DNA from: an uncultured Flavobacteriales bacterium
GTDB taxonomy: Bacteria > Bacteroidota > Bacteroidia > Flavobacteriales_D > Crocinitomicaceae
DNA: 64,000 nucleotides
Direction of reading: 5' to 3'
Assembly: GCA_913054135.1 (NCBI GenBank)
Contig: CAJXJK010000008.1
Span: forward strand, 124,001-188,000
Position numbers and translations under genes: made by a program. The notes below the pieces were generated by a model. The model ran no database searches. It saw only the letters and a list, made by a program, of their open reading frames with translations, and was not told where the DNA came from. Positions 26,901 through 35,170 of this stretch are shown here, piece by piece; the stretch's first letter is position 1, and the number at the start of each line of letters is the position of its first letter.

Positions 26901-27419
26901 TCAGTTGATGGAATGGAATTCGTGCAAGACTGCATATTAGAAACAGACCTAGAATTGCTTATTCCGGACACTTACGTCAATCAGGTGGCTGAAAGGCTGA
27001 TGTTATACCAAGACTTAGATAACACGAAAACACTTGAGCAACTTAGAGTTTACCGAGAAGGCTTAGAAGATCGGTTTGGAGAAATCCCTGAGGTGGTTGA
27101 CGAATTAATTAAATCAATTGAACTCAGATGGATGGCCAAGAAAATTGGTTTTGAAAAATTAGTTATCAAGTCTAACAAAATGTTGGGCTACTTTGTTGCC
27201 AAGCAGACTTCTCCATTTTACCAAAGCTCTACCTTTACGCAGGTGCTGACTTTCATTCAAACCAATCCTCTTGGTGTTAAGATGAATGAACGAAATGATA
27301 AATTGAGGTTAATCTTTGATAATGTGGACGGTATTTCTTCTGCAATTCGCAATCTTAACAGAATAGGTGTTAATATAAATACAGGTGAAAGGAAACAAGA
27401 GTCAAATAATATTGACTAA
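24000..27419 (+). CDS. mfd: Transcription-repair coupling factor
   Basis: 1139 residues, the usual size. Mfd displaces stalled RNA polymerase and recruits UvrA to damage. Order of parts: a UvrB-like N-terminal region (YPKAIFEKVI, EPGQFAVRGGIVDIFSF), the RNA-polymerase interaction domain (GDYVTHIDHGIGKFSGLE, about residue 450), a RecG-type translocase with Walker A GDVGFGKTE (about 600), the DEEQ box (about 697), TLTATPIPRTL and GRVGRSNRKAF, and the C-terminal TRCF domain. It is the first gene of a pair with terC, 21 bp downstream. Confidence 0.96.
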   Translation: MDEKIKLLLTFASMTVEEFRLAYQETEKVRDICAQLAYDQAKISLKGLVGSGHSILTDAVIQKNKGFHLLILSNKEEAAFFFNDLTNINKKATNIFFYPHSYKAPYQFEEIDNANVVSRAEVMERVNKGNDSIIVTYPKAIFEKVITKKQFAKSLMEIKRGVEYSIDFINELLIEHEFEKVDFVYEPGQFAVRGGIVDIFSFSNDEPYRVEFFGDEVESIRTFNPVNQLSIKTMSRLTVVPNVQLYKSEERRETLLEFVPNKTVVWMKDFKSIRGTLEVEYQKALEIFENLPESPVQHTPPIELYFEKNQFTSQIEPYRIIEFGTADHFKGERFNFDQKVQPAFNKNFEMLISDFREKEQARYTNMIVSSQAKQIERIYSIFDDMQSSVTFVTLNFALNEGFIDNDMKFVCYTDHQIFERYHRFRLKEGYRKNQQALTLKEIYNLQKGDYVTHIDHGIGKFSGLELIDVNGKPQEAIRLVYKDNDVLYVSIHSLHRISKYTGKDGTQPKMHKIGSPAWNKTKQKTKSKVKEIAYDLIKLYAKRKQEKGFSFSPDNYLQNELEASFMYEDTPDQLKATIAVKEDMEAQAPMDRLVCGDVGFGKTEIAIRAAFKAVCDSKQVAILVPTTILSLQHYKTFKKRFEGFPCTVDYVNRFKSQKQITESLKNLAAGKTDIIIGTHKLVSDKVKFHDLGLMIIDEEQKFGVGVKDKLKLFKASVDTLTLTATPIPRTLQFSLMGARDLSIINTPPPNRQPVDTEIIGLNEEIIRDAITYETQRGGQVFFIHNRVQNIHEVAGMIQRLCPGVRIAVGHGQMDGKKLEDIMMGFMEGQYDVLIATTIIESGIDVSNANTIIINQAQNFGLSDLHQMRGRVGRSNRKAFCYLVAPPLHLLTSDSRKRLEAVAQFSDLGSGFNISMRDLDIRGAGNLLGGEQSGFISDIGFEMYQKILNEALQELREDEFADLFTEDSSVDGMEFVQDCILETDLELLIPDTYVNQVAERLMLYQDLDNTKTLEQLRVYREGLEDRFGEIPEVVDELIKSIELRWMAKKIGFEKLVIKSNKMLGYFVAKQTSPFYQSSTFTQVLTFIQTNPLGVKMNERNDKLRLIFDNVDGISSAIRNLNRIGVNINTGERKQESNNID

Positions 27420-27440
27420 TCTTGAATAATTATTAGATAG

Positions 27441-28400
27441 ATGCTACAATATTTGCCTTGGATAGTTTTAATCGGATACATGACAGTTTTGTTATGTATA
27501 GATTTCTTTGTATTCAATAAAAAAGGTGAAATTCCATCAACGGCCAAAGCTGTTAAAGAAACACTTTTCTTTGTCGTAAATGGTTTAGCTTTTAGTGGAT
27601 TAGTTTTTTGGTTCTATCAAGAAGGGATGCTCACAAATGCTGAAGGTTTGACTCCTTTTAAGGCAATGAGCAATTATCTTTCTGGATACACCATTGAGCT
27701 CAGTTTGAGCGTAGATAATCTCTTTGTAATTGCCCTCATCTTTGCATCATACAAAATCCCAAGAGAACATGAACATAAGCTGTTATTTTTAGGAATTGTT
27801 GGTGCCTTTTTCTTTAGAGGATTATTGATTACGGTTGGATTACTATTGATCAATCAAATTGAACAAATCACGATTGCCTTTGGTCTTTTCTTATTATGGA
27901 CGGCCTTCAAAATATTGAAAGAAGAGGATGAAGATGAATTGAAACGACCGAATTGGTTATTGCGTTTCTTCAATATTAGTAAAGATTTTGATGGCGGAAA
28001 ATTCAGAACCACGGTTAACGGAAAAAGAATGTTTACTGCTTTATTTGGAGCCTTAATCACAATTGAAATTACTGATGTTTTGTTTGCACTTGATAGTATT
28101 CCGGCAATATTCTCAGTAACCACTGATCCTTTCATTGTAATGAGTTCGAACATCTTCGCAATAATGGGATTAAGGTCAATGTATTTCTTTTTAGCGAATA
28201 TGCTAGACAAGTTCTCTTACTTAAAGTATAGTGTCTTTGTAATCTTGGTCTTCGTGTCTATCAAATTGATTTTAATGCATTTTGTACATTTCCCTGAATG
28301 GTTATCTCTGCCAATCATTGCTACTTCATTAATTGCAGGTGTTCTCTATTCCATTTATAGAATGAAGAAAGATCCTGAACCGATAAATGAAGAGGAGTAA
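27441..28400 (+). CDS. TerC family integral membrane protein
   Basis: 319 residues with about nine membrane helices. Family signatures are ELSLSVDNLFVIALIF and TDVLFALDSIPAIF, whose conserved Asp residues lie in helices and are thought to bind metal. Relatives such as Alx and TerC act in manganese export or tellurite resistance and can help load metal onto exocytoplasmic enzymes. Substrate not determined here. It probably shares a transcript with mfd. Confidence 0.92.
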   Translation: MLQYLPWIVLIGYMTVLLCIDFFVFNKKGEIPSTAKAVKETLFFVVNGLAFSGLVFWFYQEGMLTNAEGLTPFKAMSNYLSGYTIELSLSVDNLFVIALIFASYKIPREHEHKLLFLGIVGAFFFRGLLITVGLLLINQIEQITIAFGLFLLWTAFKILKEEDEDELKRPNWLLRFFNISKDFDGGKFRTTVNGKRMFTALFGALITIEITDVLFALDSIPAIFSVTTDPFIVMSSNIFAIMGLRSMYFFLANMLDKFSYLKYSVFVILVFVSIKLILMHFVHFPEWLSLPIIATSLIAGVLYSIYRMKKDPEPINEEE

Positions 28401-28425
28401 TATTTCTTAGCTGCCTGAAAGCAAA

Positions 28426-29469
28426 TTAAACTACCTTCTCAAGAGTAAATGAAAAAGTAGAACCCACACCTTCGGTAGATCTTACTTTGATTGATTGCCC
28501 ATGGGCTTCAACAATATGCTTAACGATTGCTAATCCTAAACCTGAACCTCCAATGTTTCTTGCTCTAGATTTATCTACCCTATAAAAGCGTTCAAACAAT
28601 CTCGGAAGGTGTTTTTCATTAATACCTAAGCCATTATCTGCAACCTCAACCAACAAAGTTCCTCTATCGAGGGTATGAAAACGCACTGTTGTGATTCCTT
28701 CGTCTGAACTGTACGAAATTGAGTTTGAAATGAGGTTCGTCATCACCTGTGATAATTTACCCATATCACCTCTCACCATAATAGCATCATAATTCTCTGA
28801 GAATTCAAACTTCACACCCTTCTCTTCTCCTTTTTTCTCTAATTCTCCAAAAATCTTTTTTGTGAATTCAACAACATCAAACTCTGACAACTTCAAAGAA
28901 TACCTGTCAAATTCATACTTTGAAATTTCATCAAGGTCTTCAAGTATTGCCGATATTCTGTCTACCCCATTCAAGGCTCTTTCAAGAAACTCTCTATTCA
29001 CGCTTTCATCTTCTAAGCCACCTTCAAGCAATGTCAGAACATAGCCCTGAATACTGAAAACCGGTGTTTTTAATTCATGAGCGAGATTCCCTAAAAACTC
29101 TCGCCTAAATTCTTCTTGTTCTTTTAGTTCTTGAATTTGTTCTTTTTGGCCTGATGCCCATTCTTGTGAATCAGATTCTAGTTGACTAAATACATCTTCA
29201 TTAATTGAAGTAACAAAGTCTTGGTCTTCAAATTTTTTGTTGGTAATTAGCCTGTAAAGTGTTCTAATACGCTCACCCAAATATCGTTGAAATATGAAAG
29301 AAAATAGAGCAAAGGAAATTGCCGTAGTTGCCAAAGGAATTACAAGAAAATAATAAGATGCGAATGAGGTTTCGGCGGTTGCATCTAGCAAAATTAGAAC
29401 AAGCAGAATTATGACACCTAGTAGAAAACTACCAAGAACTATGGCTTGTATTGGTCTAGTGATTTTCAT
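28426..29469 (-). CDS. Sensor histidine kinase (PhoR-like)
   Basis: 347 residues. Two membrane helices (about 10-28 and 38-60) with only a short periplasmic loop, a coiled-coil linker, HisKA with phospho-acceptor His131 (NLAHELKTP), and HATPase boxes (NLISNSISYS, DNGLGI, LFERFYRVDKSR, GGSGLGLAIVKHI). The tiny sensor loop suggests detection in the membrane or through partner proteins. No response-regulator gene is adjacent in the window. It starts inside gldD (4-bp overlap), so expression is linked to gliding genes. Confidence 0.93.
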   Translation of the reverse strand: MKITRPIQAIVLGSFLLGVIILLVLILLDATAETSFASYYFLVIPLATTAISFALFSFIFQRYLGERIRTLYRLITNKKFEDQDFVTSINEDVFSQLESDSQEWASGQKEQIQELKEQEEFRREFLGNLAHELKTPVFSIQGYVLTLLEGGLEDESVNREFLERALNGVDRISAILEDLDEISKYEFDRYSLKLSEFDVVEFTKKIFGELEKKGEEKGVKFEFSENYDAIMVRGDMGKLSQVMTNLISNSISYSSDEGITTVRFHTLDRGTLLVEVADNGLGINEKHLPRLFERFYRVDKSRARNIGGSGLGLAIVKHIVEAHGQSIKVRSTEGVGSTFSFTLEKVV

Positions 29470-30062
29470 TCAGTACTAACAGAATCTGTTTTTGGAGCTG
29501 ACCAATGAGTCGTTTGAATTAATCTATCAATGTCTTCAATAATATAATCAAGAGATGGTTTAATACTGTCATAGTTTGGTGCTACATTAAAGTATAATGC
29601 TCCTCTTAAGAAGTGATCTACACTATCAGTTAAATAAAACTGATAAGGTGAAGCCGCGTTTCCAACAATATTATATTTCATGCCGTATGAATTCGTTTCA
29701 TCATTTCTCACAACTGCCTCTTGAATCTCATCTGCCTTGATACTGTGATCGTAAACCAACTTTCTTGAATACTCAATATTCATATTCAAATTAGTATCCA
29801 TTGGGATATAAGTTAAAAACAAAGAAGCATTGAATCGGTTGATGGCGATATCTTTATTGCAGTCTCCTCCTTTTTCAATTACTTCAAAATAATCAGGAAT
29901 CTCAAAGCCGTATTGACAATTACTATTGTACTCTGAAAACTGACGTTCAGGAAAATCTAGTCTTAAATATCCCATTGGTTTTGGGTAAAAATCTACCTCA
30001 TCACTTTCACAAGAGATCACAATAAAAGCCAATAACACTAACCACATCCCCTTATTTCTCAT
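29466..30062 (-). CDS. gldD: Gliding motility lipoprotein GldD
   Basis: 198 residues. Lipobox VISC (Cys18) follows a signal peptide; the mature part begins DFYPKPMGYLRLDFPER, the diagnostic start of GldD. GldD is needed for gliding in Flavobacterium johnsoniae and is linked to the type IX secretion machinery. A TTG at 30071 could add three residues; the ATG at 30062 is preferred. It overlaps gldE by 11 bp upstream and the histidine kinase gene by 4 bp downstream. Confidence 0.93.
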   Translation of the reverse strand: MRNKGMWLVLLAFIVISCESDEVDFYPKPMGYLRLDFPERQFSEYNSNCQYGFEIPDYFEVIEKGGDCNKDIAINRFNASLFLTYIPMDTNLNMNIEYSRKLVYDHSIKADEIQEAVVRNDETNSYGMKYNIVGNAASPYQFYLTDSVDHFLRGALYFNVAPNYDSIKPSLDYIIEDIDRLIQTTHWSAPKTDSVSTE

Positions 30063-31392
30063 CTTCTTCAATCTTATTTATTGTCATTTTAATTCGTTTC
30101 ACTTTACGTGTATCTGCCGCCTCTATTTGAAATGAATAATTCAAGAATTTGACTCTCTCTCCTTTTTTCAAAATTTTTCCGGCCTGTTCAATCACAAATC
30201 CAGCTAAAGTATCTGACTCAGATTTTGCTTCTTCAAATTCTGACCCGTCAATTTCAAGAATCTTGTAAATATCAACAAGAGCTATTTTTCCTTCAAAAAT
30301 ATAATTGAAGTCATCTAGTTTAGAATATTCTAAATCGTCATCATCAAACTCGTCTGAGATGTCTCCTACAATTTCTTCTAAAACATCCTCCAAAGTAACA
30401 ATCCCTGAGGTTCCGCCATATTCATCTACCACAATAGCCATGTGCATTTTCAACTCTTGAAAATCATTCATTAAATCATCAATCTTCTTGTTTTCAGGAA
30501 CAAAGAAGGCTTCACGAGTCAATTTTTGCCACTCAAACCCTTCAATTTCATCTAAATATGGGAGCAAATCTTTAATGAATAAAATACCTTCAATTTTGTC
30601 GAATGAATCTCTATAAACAGGAATTCTAGAATATTTATTCTTTGCCACTTTTTCGTAAACTTCGGTATAAGAAAAGGAGACATCTAAGGCTTCAACATCA
30701 ACCCTTGGTTTCATTATTTGCTTAACGTCCTTCTCGCCAAATCTTACAATATCTTGCCAAATTTTCTTGTCTTGCTCATCAGCATTTTCACCAATGGTTA
30801 GTTCCACAGCTTGTGTCAATTCATCCGTTGATACATTGTGTGATTTTATCTTTCCTAAATTGCTTATTACTGATGTTCCTTTCACTAATCCAATCTTTAG
30901 CCAACTAAAAGGTGGCATCCTTCCTATCACAGATAACGGCTTTGCCATTAAAAGTGACATTTGCATTCCGTGTTTAGTTGCATATATTTTCGGAATCACC
31001 TCTCCGAACAGTAATAGCAAGAAAGTAATGGCCACAACATTGATTAAAAATTCAGCTGTTGCCGATAAATCATCAGGAAATATTTGAGTTGATAAATAAG
31101 TAGAAACAATAATGATGGCAACATTTATAAAGTTGTTCGCGATCAAAATAGTTGCAAGCAAGGCTTTTGGCTTATCTAATAAATTGACTACAACTGAGGC
31201 AGATTTATTTTGAGATGTCTCCAGATCTTCTACTTCAGCCGGACTCAAAGAGAAAAATGCCACTTCAGAACCTGAAACAAGTGCCGACATTATAAGCATA
31301 ACAATCAAAACAACACCACTAACTATCAAAGGCAGAAGTGAAGATTCAGCCGGTCCTATTTGTAGAAATGTTGCTAAAAGGGGAATATCCAA
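30052..31392 (-). CDS. gldE: Gliding motility-associated CNNM/CBS protein GldE
   Basis: 446 residues. An N-terminal CNNM-type membrane domain (SALVSGSEVAFFSL; about four helices to residue 190) is followed by two CBS domains (VKQIMKPRVDVEALD and FFVPENKKIDDLM, with VDEYGGTSGIVTLEDVLEEI) and a CorC-type C-terminal domain. This is the HlyC/CorC architecture, and the position between ssb and gldD identifies it as GldE. The only usable start is a TTG at 31392; a stop lies six codons upstream and no ATG precedes the first helix. Its biochemical role is unsettled. Confidence 0.92.
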   Translation of the reverse strand: MDIPLLATFLQIGPAESSLLPLIVSGVVLIVMLIMSALVSGSEVAFFSLSPAEVEDLETSQNKSASVVVNLLDKPKALLATILIANNFINVAIIIVSTYLSTQIFPDDLSATAEFLINVVAITFLLLLFGEVIPKIYATKHGMQMSLLMAKPLSVIGRMPPFSWLKIGLVKGTSVISNLGKIKSHNVSTDELTQAVELTIGENADEQDKKIWQDIVRFGEKDVKQIMKPRVDVEALDVSFSYTEVYEKVAKNKYSRIPVYRDSFDKIEGILFIKDLLPYLDEIEGFEWQKLTREAFFVPENKKIDDLMNDFQELKMHMAIVVDEYGGTSGIVTLEDVLEEIVGDISDEFDDDDLEYSKLDDFNYIFEGKIALVDIYKILEIDGSEFEEAKSESDTLAGFVIEQAGKILKKGERVKFLNYSFQIEAADTRKVKRIKMTINKIEEDEK

Positions 31393-31410
31393 ATTTCGAA
31401 TGATTCGTTA

Positions 31411-31857
31411 TTAGAAAGGCAAGTCATCATCTGGCTTTGCAGATAAATCTTGATCCATTGGTTGAACCGGTTTATTTTCAGCCGAGTTCGGATAATTTGT
31501 TTGTGGTTGTCCTGAATTCTCTGCTCTTGAAAGCATAGTCATATTATCAGCAACTACTTCAGTTGTATATCTAGTCTGATTATTTTCATCATTCCAAGAA
31601 CGCGTTTTTAGTTTACCTTCTATGTAAACCTTCATTCCCTTCTTTAGATATTTCTCAGCCACAGTTGCCAAGCCTCTCCATAAGACAATGTTGTGCCAGT
31701 CAGTAATTTCTCTTTTCTCTCCCGTATTCTTATCATTATAAGATTCAGAAGTTGCAATTGAAAAGTTCGCAACCGGAACTCCGCTTTCAAGGTATCTCAC
31801 CTCAGGGTCTTTACCCAAGTTTCCTATTAGAATTACTTTGTTGACGCTACCTGCCAT
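31411..31857 (-). CDS. ssb: Single-stranded DNA-binding protein
   Basis: 148 residues. One OB fold ([22 protein letters not shown] at the start, with the middle [22 protein letters not shown]) and an acidic disordered tail ending DDDLPF, the docking peptide for repair partners. It coats single-stranded DNA in replication, recombination and repair. It may have its own promoter: a -7 box TATATTTG (minus strand, 31875-31882) lies at the mutY-ssb junction. Confidence 0.95.
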   Translation of the reverse strand: MAGSVNKVILIGNLGKDPEVRYLESGVPVANFSIATSESYNDKNTGEKREITDWHNIVLWRGLATVAEKYLKKGMKVYIEGKLKTRSWNDENNQTRYTTEVVADNMTMLSRAENSGQPQTNYPNSAENKPVQPMDQDLSAKPDDDLPF

Positions 31858-31889
31858 AATTTTGATTTGTTACTCAAATATAGCTAATC

Positions 31890-32915
31890 CTACCAGATGT
31901 TAGCTGAACTTTCAAGATATCTTATTAACAGCTGTGGCATAGGGTAATCTCCTAGCTCAGATATCTTCACTTTTTGATAGGCAGACATCTCTATTTGAGA
32001 GTCTACTTTCCAGAATGTGGCGTAAATTCTTTGGTGTGACAATACATGTTTCAATTCAGTAATGACCTCTATATTTTCAAGCTTCCAATTTGAAATATTT
32101 TCTTTTGAAAGCTCTCCTTTTTCAGTTTGCTCGATTAAAGGAAAATCATATAATCCTTCCCAAACATCTTTTTTACCTCTTTTGTTAATGAAGGTTGATT
32201 GTCCATCATCAAAAAGTAAATAATGAAAATATCTGTTTCTAACCTTAGTCTTCTTCTCTTTCTTGGGAAGCTCTAGAAAACTACCATTTGCAAATCCCTG
32301 ACAAGAATCTATCAATGGACAACTTTGACAGTTGGGGTTCTTGGGAGTACACACCATTGCACCCATCTCCATTATCGCTTGATTATGTTCTGCCGGATTT
32401 TTTGGATCAATCAATTTCTCAGCAGCAAGTTTGAATTCTTTCTTTCCTAAAGTTGAATCGATTGGCGTGTGTATGTCAAGATATCTACTCAAAAGACGAT
32501 ATACATTTCCGTCAACAACTGCTTTTGATTCATTAAAAGCAAAAGATGAAATCGCCGAGGCCGTATAATCACCAATACCTTTTAGTGTGATTATTTCATC
32601 ATAAGTTTTGGGAAACTCTCCTTTAAAATCATTCATCACTTGCTGAGCAGCTGTTTGTAGGTTCCTTGCTCTACTATAATAGCCTAAGCCTTGCCAATCA
32701 TTTAAAACCTGATCTTGCTTAGCAGATGCCAAATCACTGATTAATGGATAATTCTTGGTGAATTTAAGATAGTAAGGAAGGCCCTGCTCTACCCTAGTTT
32801 GCTGTAAAATAATCTCTGACAACCAAATAAAGTATGGATTATTCGTTTCTCGCCAAGGCAGCTCTCGAGCATTTTGTCGATACCAAGCCGTTATTAATGT
32901 CGAAAATCTATCCAT
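31890..32915 (-). CDS. mutY: A/G-specific adenine glycosylase
   Basis: 341 residues. It removes adenine mispaired with 8-oxoguanine. Visible parts: ARELPWRETNNPY at the start, helix-hairpin-helix LKGIGDYTASAIS followed by the catalytic Asp in VVDGNVYR, the [4Fe-4S] loop C-x6-C-x2-C-x5-C (CTPKNPNCQSCPLIDSC), and a C-terminal NUDIX-like 8-oxoG recognition domain. It is the first gene of the minus-strand mutY-ssb-gldE-gldD cluster, divergent from HU. Confidence 0.95.
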   Translation of the reverse strand: MDRFSTLITAWYRQNARELPWRETNNPYFIWLSEIILQQTRVEQGLPYYLKFTKNYPLISDLASAKQDQVLNDWQGLGYYSRARNLQTAAQQVMNDFKGEFPKTYDEIITLKGIGDYTASAISSFAFNESKAVVDGNVYRLLSRYLDIHTPIDSTLGKKEFKLAAEKLIDPKNPAEHNQAIMEMGAMVCTPKNPNCQSCPLIDSCQGFANGSFLELPKKEKKTKVRNRYFHYLLFDDGQSTFINKRGKKDVWEGLYDFPLIEQTEKGELSKENISNWKLENIEVITELKHVLSHQRIYATFWKVDSQIEMSAYQKVKISELGDYPMPQLLIRYLESSANIW

Positions 32916-32973
32916 TTGACTAAAAAGAACAAAGTTCCATCTATTTTTTTCATTTCGGTCAATATAAAGTACT

Positions 32974-32981
32974 TATTTTTG
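32974..32981 (+). promoter_or_regulatory. Candidate -7 promoter box of the HU gene
   Basis: TATTTTTG matches the Bacteroidota -7 consensus TAnnTTTG. It lies 33 bp before the HU start codon. The expected -33 region (TTTCGG near 32953) is only a partial match. Confidence 0.4.
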
Positions 32982-33014
32982 TCGCCGAATTAAACGATTA
33001 AAAATTAACGACTT

Positions 33015-33305
33015 ATGACTAAAGCAGATATAGTAAACCAAATCTCTGACCAAACAGGAATCGAAAAAGTAGCAGTTCAGGCAACTGTTGAAGCATTTAT
33101 GGATTCAGTAAAAGGATCTTTAACAAAAGGAGATAACGTATACTTGAGAGGATTTGGATCTTTCATCATTAAAGAAAGAGCAGAGAAAACAGGAAGAAAT
33201 ATTTCAAAAAATACTTCTATCATCATCCCTGCACACAACATCCCTGCATTTAAACCAGCTAAAACATTTGTAGAAGACGTAAAAGTTAAAGTTGCTGTAA
33301 AGTAA
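33015..33305 (+). CDS. HU family DNA-binding protein
   Basis: 96 residues, the usual length of HU/IHF subunits. The start MTKADIVNQISDQTGI and the arm region RGFGSFIIKERAEKTGRN are typical; the usual Pro at the arm tip is replaced in this lineage by the NISKNTSI segment, and PAFKPAK closes the fold. It bends and compacts DNA. Divergent from mutY; flavobacteria often keep HU, rng and mutY together. Confidence 0.95.
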   Translation: MTKADIVNQISDQTGIEKVAVQATVEAFMDSVKGSLTKGDNVYLRGFGSFIIKERAEKTGRNISKNTSIIIPAHNIPAFKPAKTFVEDVKVKVAVK

Positions 33306-33331
33306 TTTTTTACGATAACAAATAGTTTTTA

Positions 33332-33339
33332 TATCTTTG
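33332..33339 (+). promoter_or_regulatory. Candidate -7 promoter box upstream of the COX24-like gene
   Basis: TATCTTTG is a perfect match to TAnnTTTG and lies 26 bp after the HU stop. Initiation would be near 33346, upstream of the hairpin at 33367-33394. The -33 region is only T-rich. Confidence 0.4.
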
Positions 33340-33366
33340 CAATCCCGATTTAGGAGAAGCATTATC

Positions 33367-33394
33367 AAACTTCCTGTTAATCAGGAAGTTTTTT
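33367..33394 (+). terminator. HU terminator or leader attenuator
   Basis: Perfect stem AAACTTCCTG (33367-33376) and CAGGAAGTTT (33382-33391), loop TTAAT, with a T-run to 33394. It lies 61 bp after the HU stop and 43 bp before the next start codon, downstream of a candidate promoter, so it may also attenuate transcription of the COX24-like gene and rng. Confidence 0.8.
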
Positions 33395-33436
33395 ATATAA
33401 AGAAACTTTAATTGATAATTAAAAAAAACATTCGAT

Positions 33437-33529
33437 ATGCCAAGTGGTAAGAAGAGAAAAAGACATAAGATGTCTACACATAAGAGAAAGAAAAGACTAA
33501 GAAAAAACAGACATAAGAAAAAGAAATAG
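33437..33529 (+). CDS. AURKAIP1/COX24-domain (mS38/bS22-like) small basic protein
   Basis: 30 residues, 22 of them Lys, Arg or His, beginning MPSGKKRKRHKMSTHKRKKR. The spacing KRxRHKM-x2-HK-x-KK matches the COX24/AURKAIP1 domain (DUF1713), found in mitochondrial ribosomal protein mS38 and mycobacterial bS22. A ribosomal role is therefore inferred. Between HU and rng this mini-gene is kept in many Bacteroidota, in my recollection. Composition is extreme, but codons are varied (AAG/AAA/AGA/CAT), and it follows a promoter-like box. It is too short to be found by length-based gene callers. Confidence 0.75.
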   Translation: MPSGKKRKRHKMSTHKRKKRLRKNRHKKKK

Positions 33530-33562
33530 TCTAGCACTATTTTTCTTATAAAAGTCTTTTAG

Positions 33563-33600
33563 AAACTTGGTGGTTTGTACTGCCAAGTTTTACTTATTTA
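33563..33600 (+). terminator. Weak hairpin between the COX24-like gene and rng
   Basis: Stem AAACTTGG (33563-33570) and CCAAGTTT (33583-33590), 12-nt loop, followed by an interrupted T-rich tract. It may be partial termination or an mRNA end stabiliser in front of rng. Confidence 0.35.
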
Positions 33601-33616
33601 ATAAAACTTCATTTTA

Positions 33617-35167
33617 GTGAGTTTCGAGTTAGTAGTAAATTCCAAGCCCAGCGGGATTGTGATTGCTTTACTACGTGAGGGGAAGTTGTTAGAACTTCAC
33701 GAAGAAAAAGGTAATACCGATTACGCCGTTGGCGATATATATTTAGGGAAAGTACGTAAAGTGGTACCCAGTCTTAACGCAGCCTTCGTAAATGTTGGTT
33801 ACGAAAAGGATGCCTTTTTGCACTATCATGACCTAGGACCTCAATTTCAATCTCTCAATAAGTTCACCACTGAAACTCTCAGAGGAAAACAAAGTGTATC
33901 TGATTTACTTTATTTCAAATCAGAAAAGGACATTGATAAGCATGGTAAAATTGGGGACGTTTTGTCGGCCAATAGAGATGTATTAGTTCAGGTTGTTAAA
34001 GAACCTATTTCATCAAAAGGACCCAGACTTAATTCTGAGATTACTTTAGCCGGACGATACATTGTATTAGTTCCGTTTTCAAACAAGGTCTCTATCTCTC
34101 AAAAGATAAAAGACAACAAAGAGCGAGATCGTTTAAGAGATATTCTTAAAAGCATTTTGCCTAAAAACTTTGGAGTCATCATTCGTACAGTTGCCAAGAA
34201 TCGTAAGATTGTTGAAATTGATAACGATTTGAAAGATTTAGTTTCTCGTTGGAAAAAGATGCATACTAATCTTAAAGATTCTAGACCTCCAAAAAGAGTT
34301 TTAGGAGAATTGAATAGAGCATCTTCATTATTAAGAGACACATTAAATGCAGATTTCACAAAGATACATGTGAATGACGCTACGCTATTAGAAGAGATGA
34401 AAGATTACGTAGGTAGCATTGCTCCTAAACGTGTCAACATTCTTCAAAAATACGCAGGTAAACACGATATATTCGAGCATTTCGGAATCAACAAACAGAT
34501 CAAAACTCTTTTTGGTAAAAAGGTTCCTTTAGCTTCAGGTGGATATTTAATTATTGAGCATACAGAAGCCATGCACGTGGTTGATGTCAATTCTGGAAAC
34601 AGATCAGTAAAAGGAGATTCTCAAGAAAAGAATGCTATAGCGGTAAACATGGAGGCAGCAGAAGAGCTTTCTCGTGTAATGCGCTTAAGAGACATGGGTG
34701 GAATCATCTGTGTAGACTTCATTGATATGCATCAAAGAGACAACAATAAAATGCTGTTCAACAAGATGAAAGAATTGATGAAGACTGATAAGGCTAAACA
34801 CTCTATCATTCCTCCATCTAAATTTGGTGTAATGGAAATTACTCGTCAAAGAGTAAGACCAGTTACCCATATTGAAACAACTGAAGTTTGTCCTTCATGT
34901 GAAGGTTCAGGTAAGATTCAAGCTTCTTTAATGTTTGCAGATGAGATAGAAAATGAATTGAGCTATCTAATAGTAGACAAGAAAGAAAAGAAAGTTGTAT
35001 TGCATGTTCATCCATACTTAGAAGGATATTTCAAAAAAGGAATGAATTCAAGAAGGTTTAAATGGTTCATGAAATACAAAAAATGGATTACTGTCGTTGC
35101 CGATAGCAACCTTAACGTCATGGACCATAAATTCTTTGACGGAAAAGGTGAACCAATCAAAGTGTAA
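33617..35167 (+). CDS. rng: Rne/Rng family ribonuclease
   Basis: 516 residues, the RNase G length, without the long scaffold tail of RNase E. An S1 RNA-binding domain lies near residues 35-125 (VGDIYLGKVRKVVPSLNAAFVNVG), the catalytic DNase I-like domain has HVVDVNSG and IICVDFIDM with the metal-binding Asp residues, and the zinc-link motif CPSCEGSGKI is present. It cleaves AU-rich single-stranded RNA in rRNA maturation and mRNA decay. The start is a GTG at 33617, the only suitable one. recX follows after 3 bp. Confidence 0.93.
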   Translation: MSFELVVNSKPSGIVIALLREGKLLELHEEKGNTDYAVGDIYLGKVRKVVPSLNAAFVNVGYEKDAFLHYHDLGPQFQSLNKFTTETLRGKQSVSDLLYFKSEKDIDKHGKIGDVLSANRDVLVQVVKEPISSKGPRLNSEITLAGRYIVLVPFSNKVSISQKIKDNKERDRLRDILKSILPKNFGVIIRTVAKNRKIVEIDNDLKDLVSRWKKMHTNLKDSRPPKRVLGELNRASSLLRDTLNADFTKIHVNDATLLEEMKDYVGSIAPKRVNILQKYAGKHDIFEHFGINKQIKTLFGKKVPLASGGYLIIEHTEAMHVVDVNSGNRSVKGDSQEKNAIAVNMEAAEELSRVMRLRDMGGIICVDFIDMHQRDNNKMLFNKMKELMKTDKAKHSIIPPSKFGVMEITRQRVRPVTHIETTEVCPSCEGSGKIQASLMFADEIENELSYLIVDKKEKKVVLHVHPYLEGYFKKGMNSRRFKWFMKYKKWITVVADSNLNVMDHKFFDGKGEPIKV

Positions 35168-35170
35168 TTA

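Noticed and set aside
27854-28210. Long antisense frame inside terC
   Set aside because: It is a mirror of a hydrophobic gene with Ser/Lys-rich composition and no homology I recognise.
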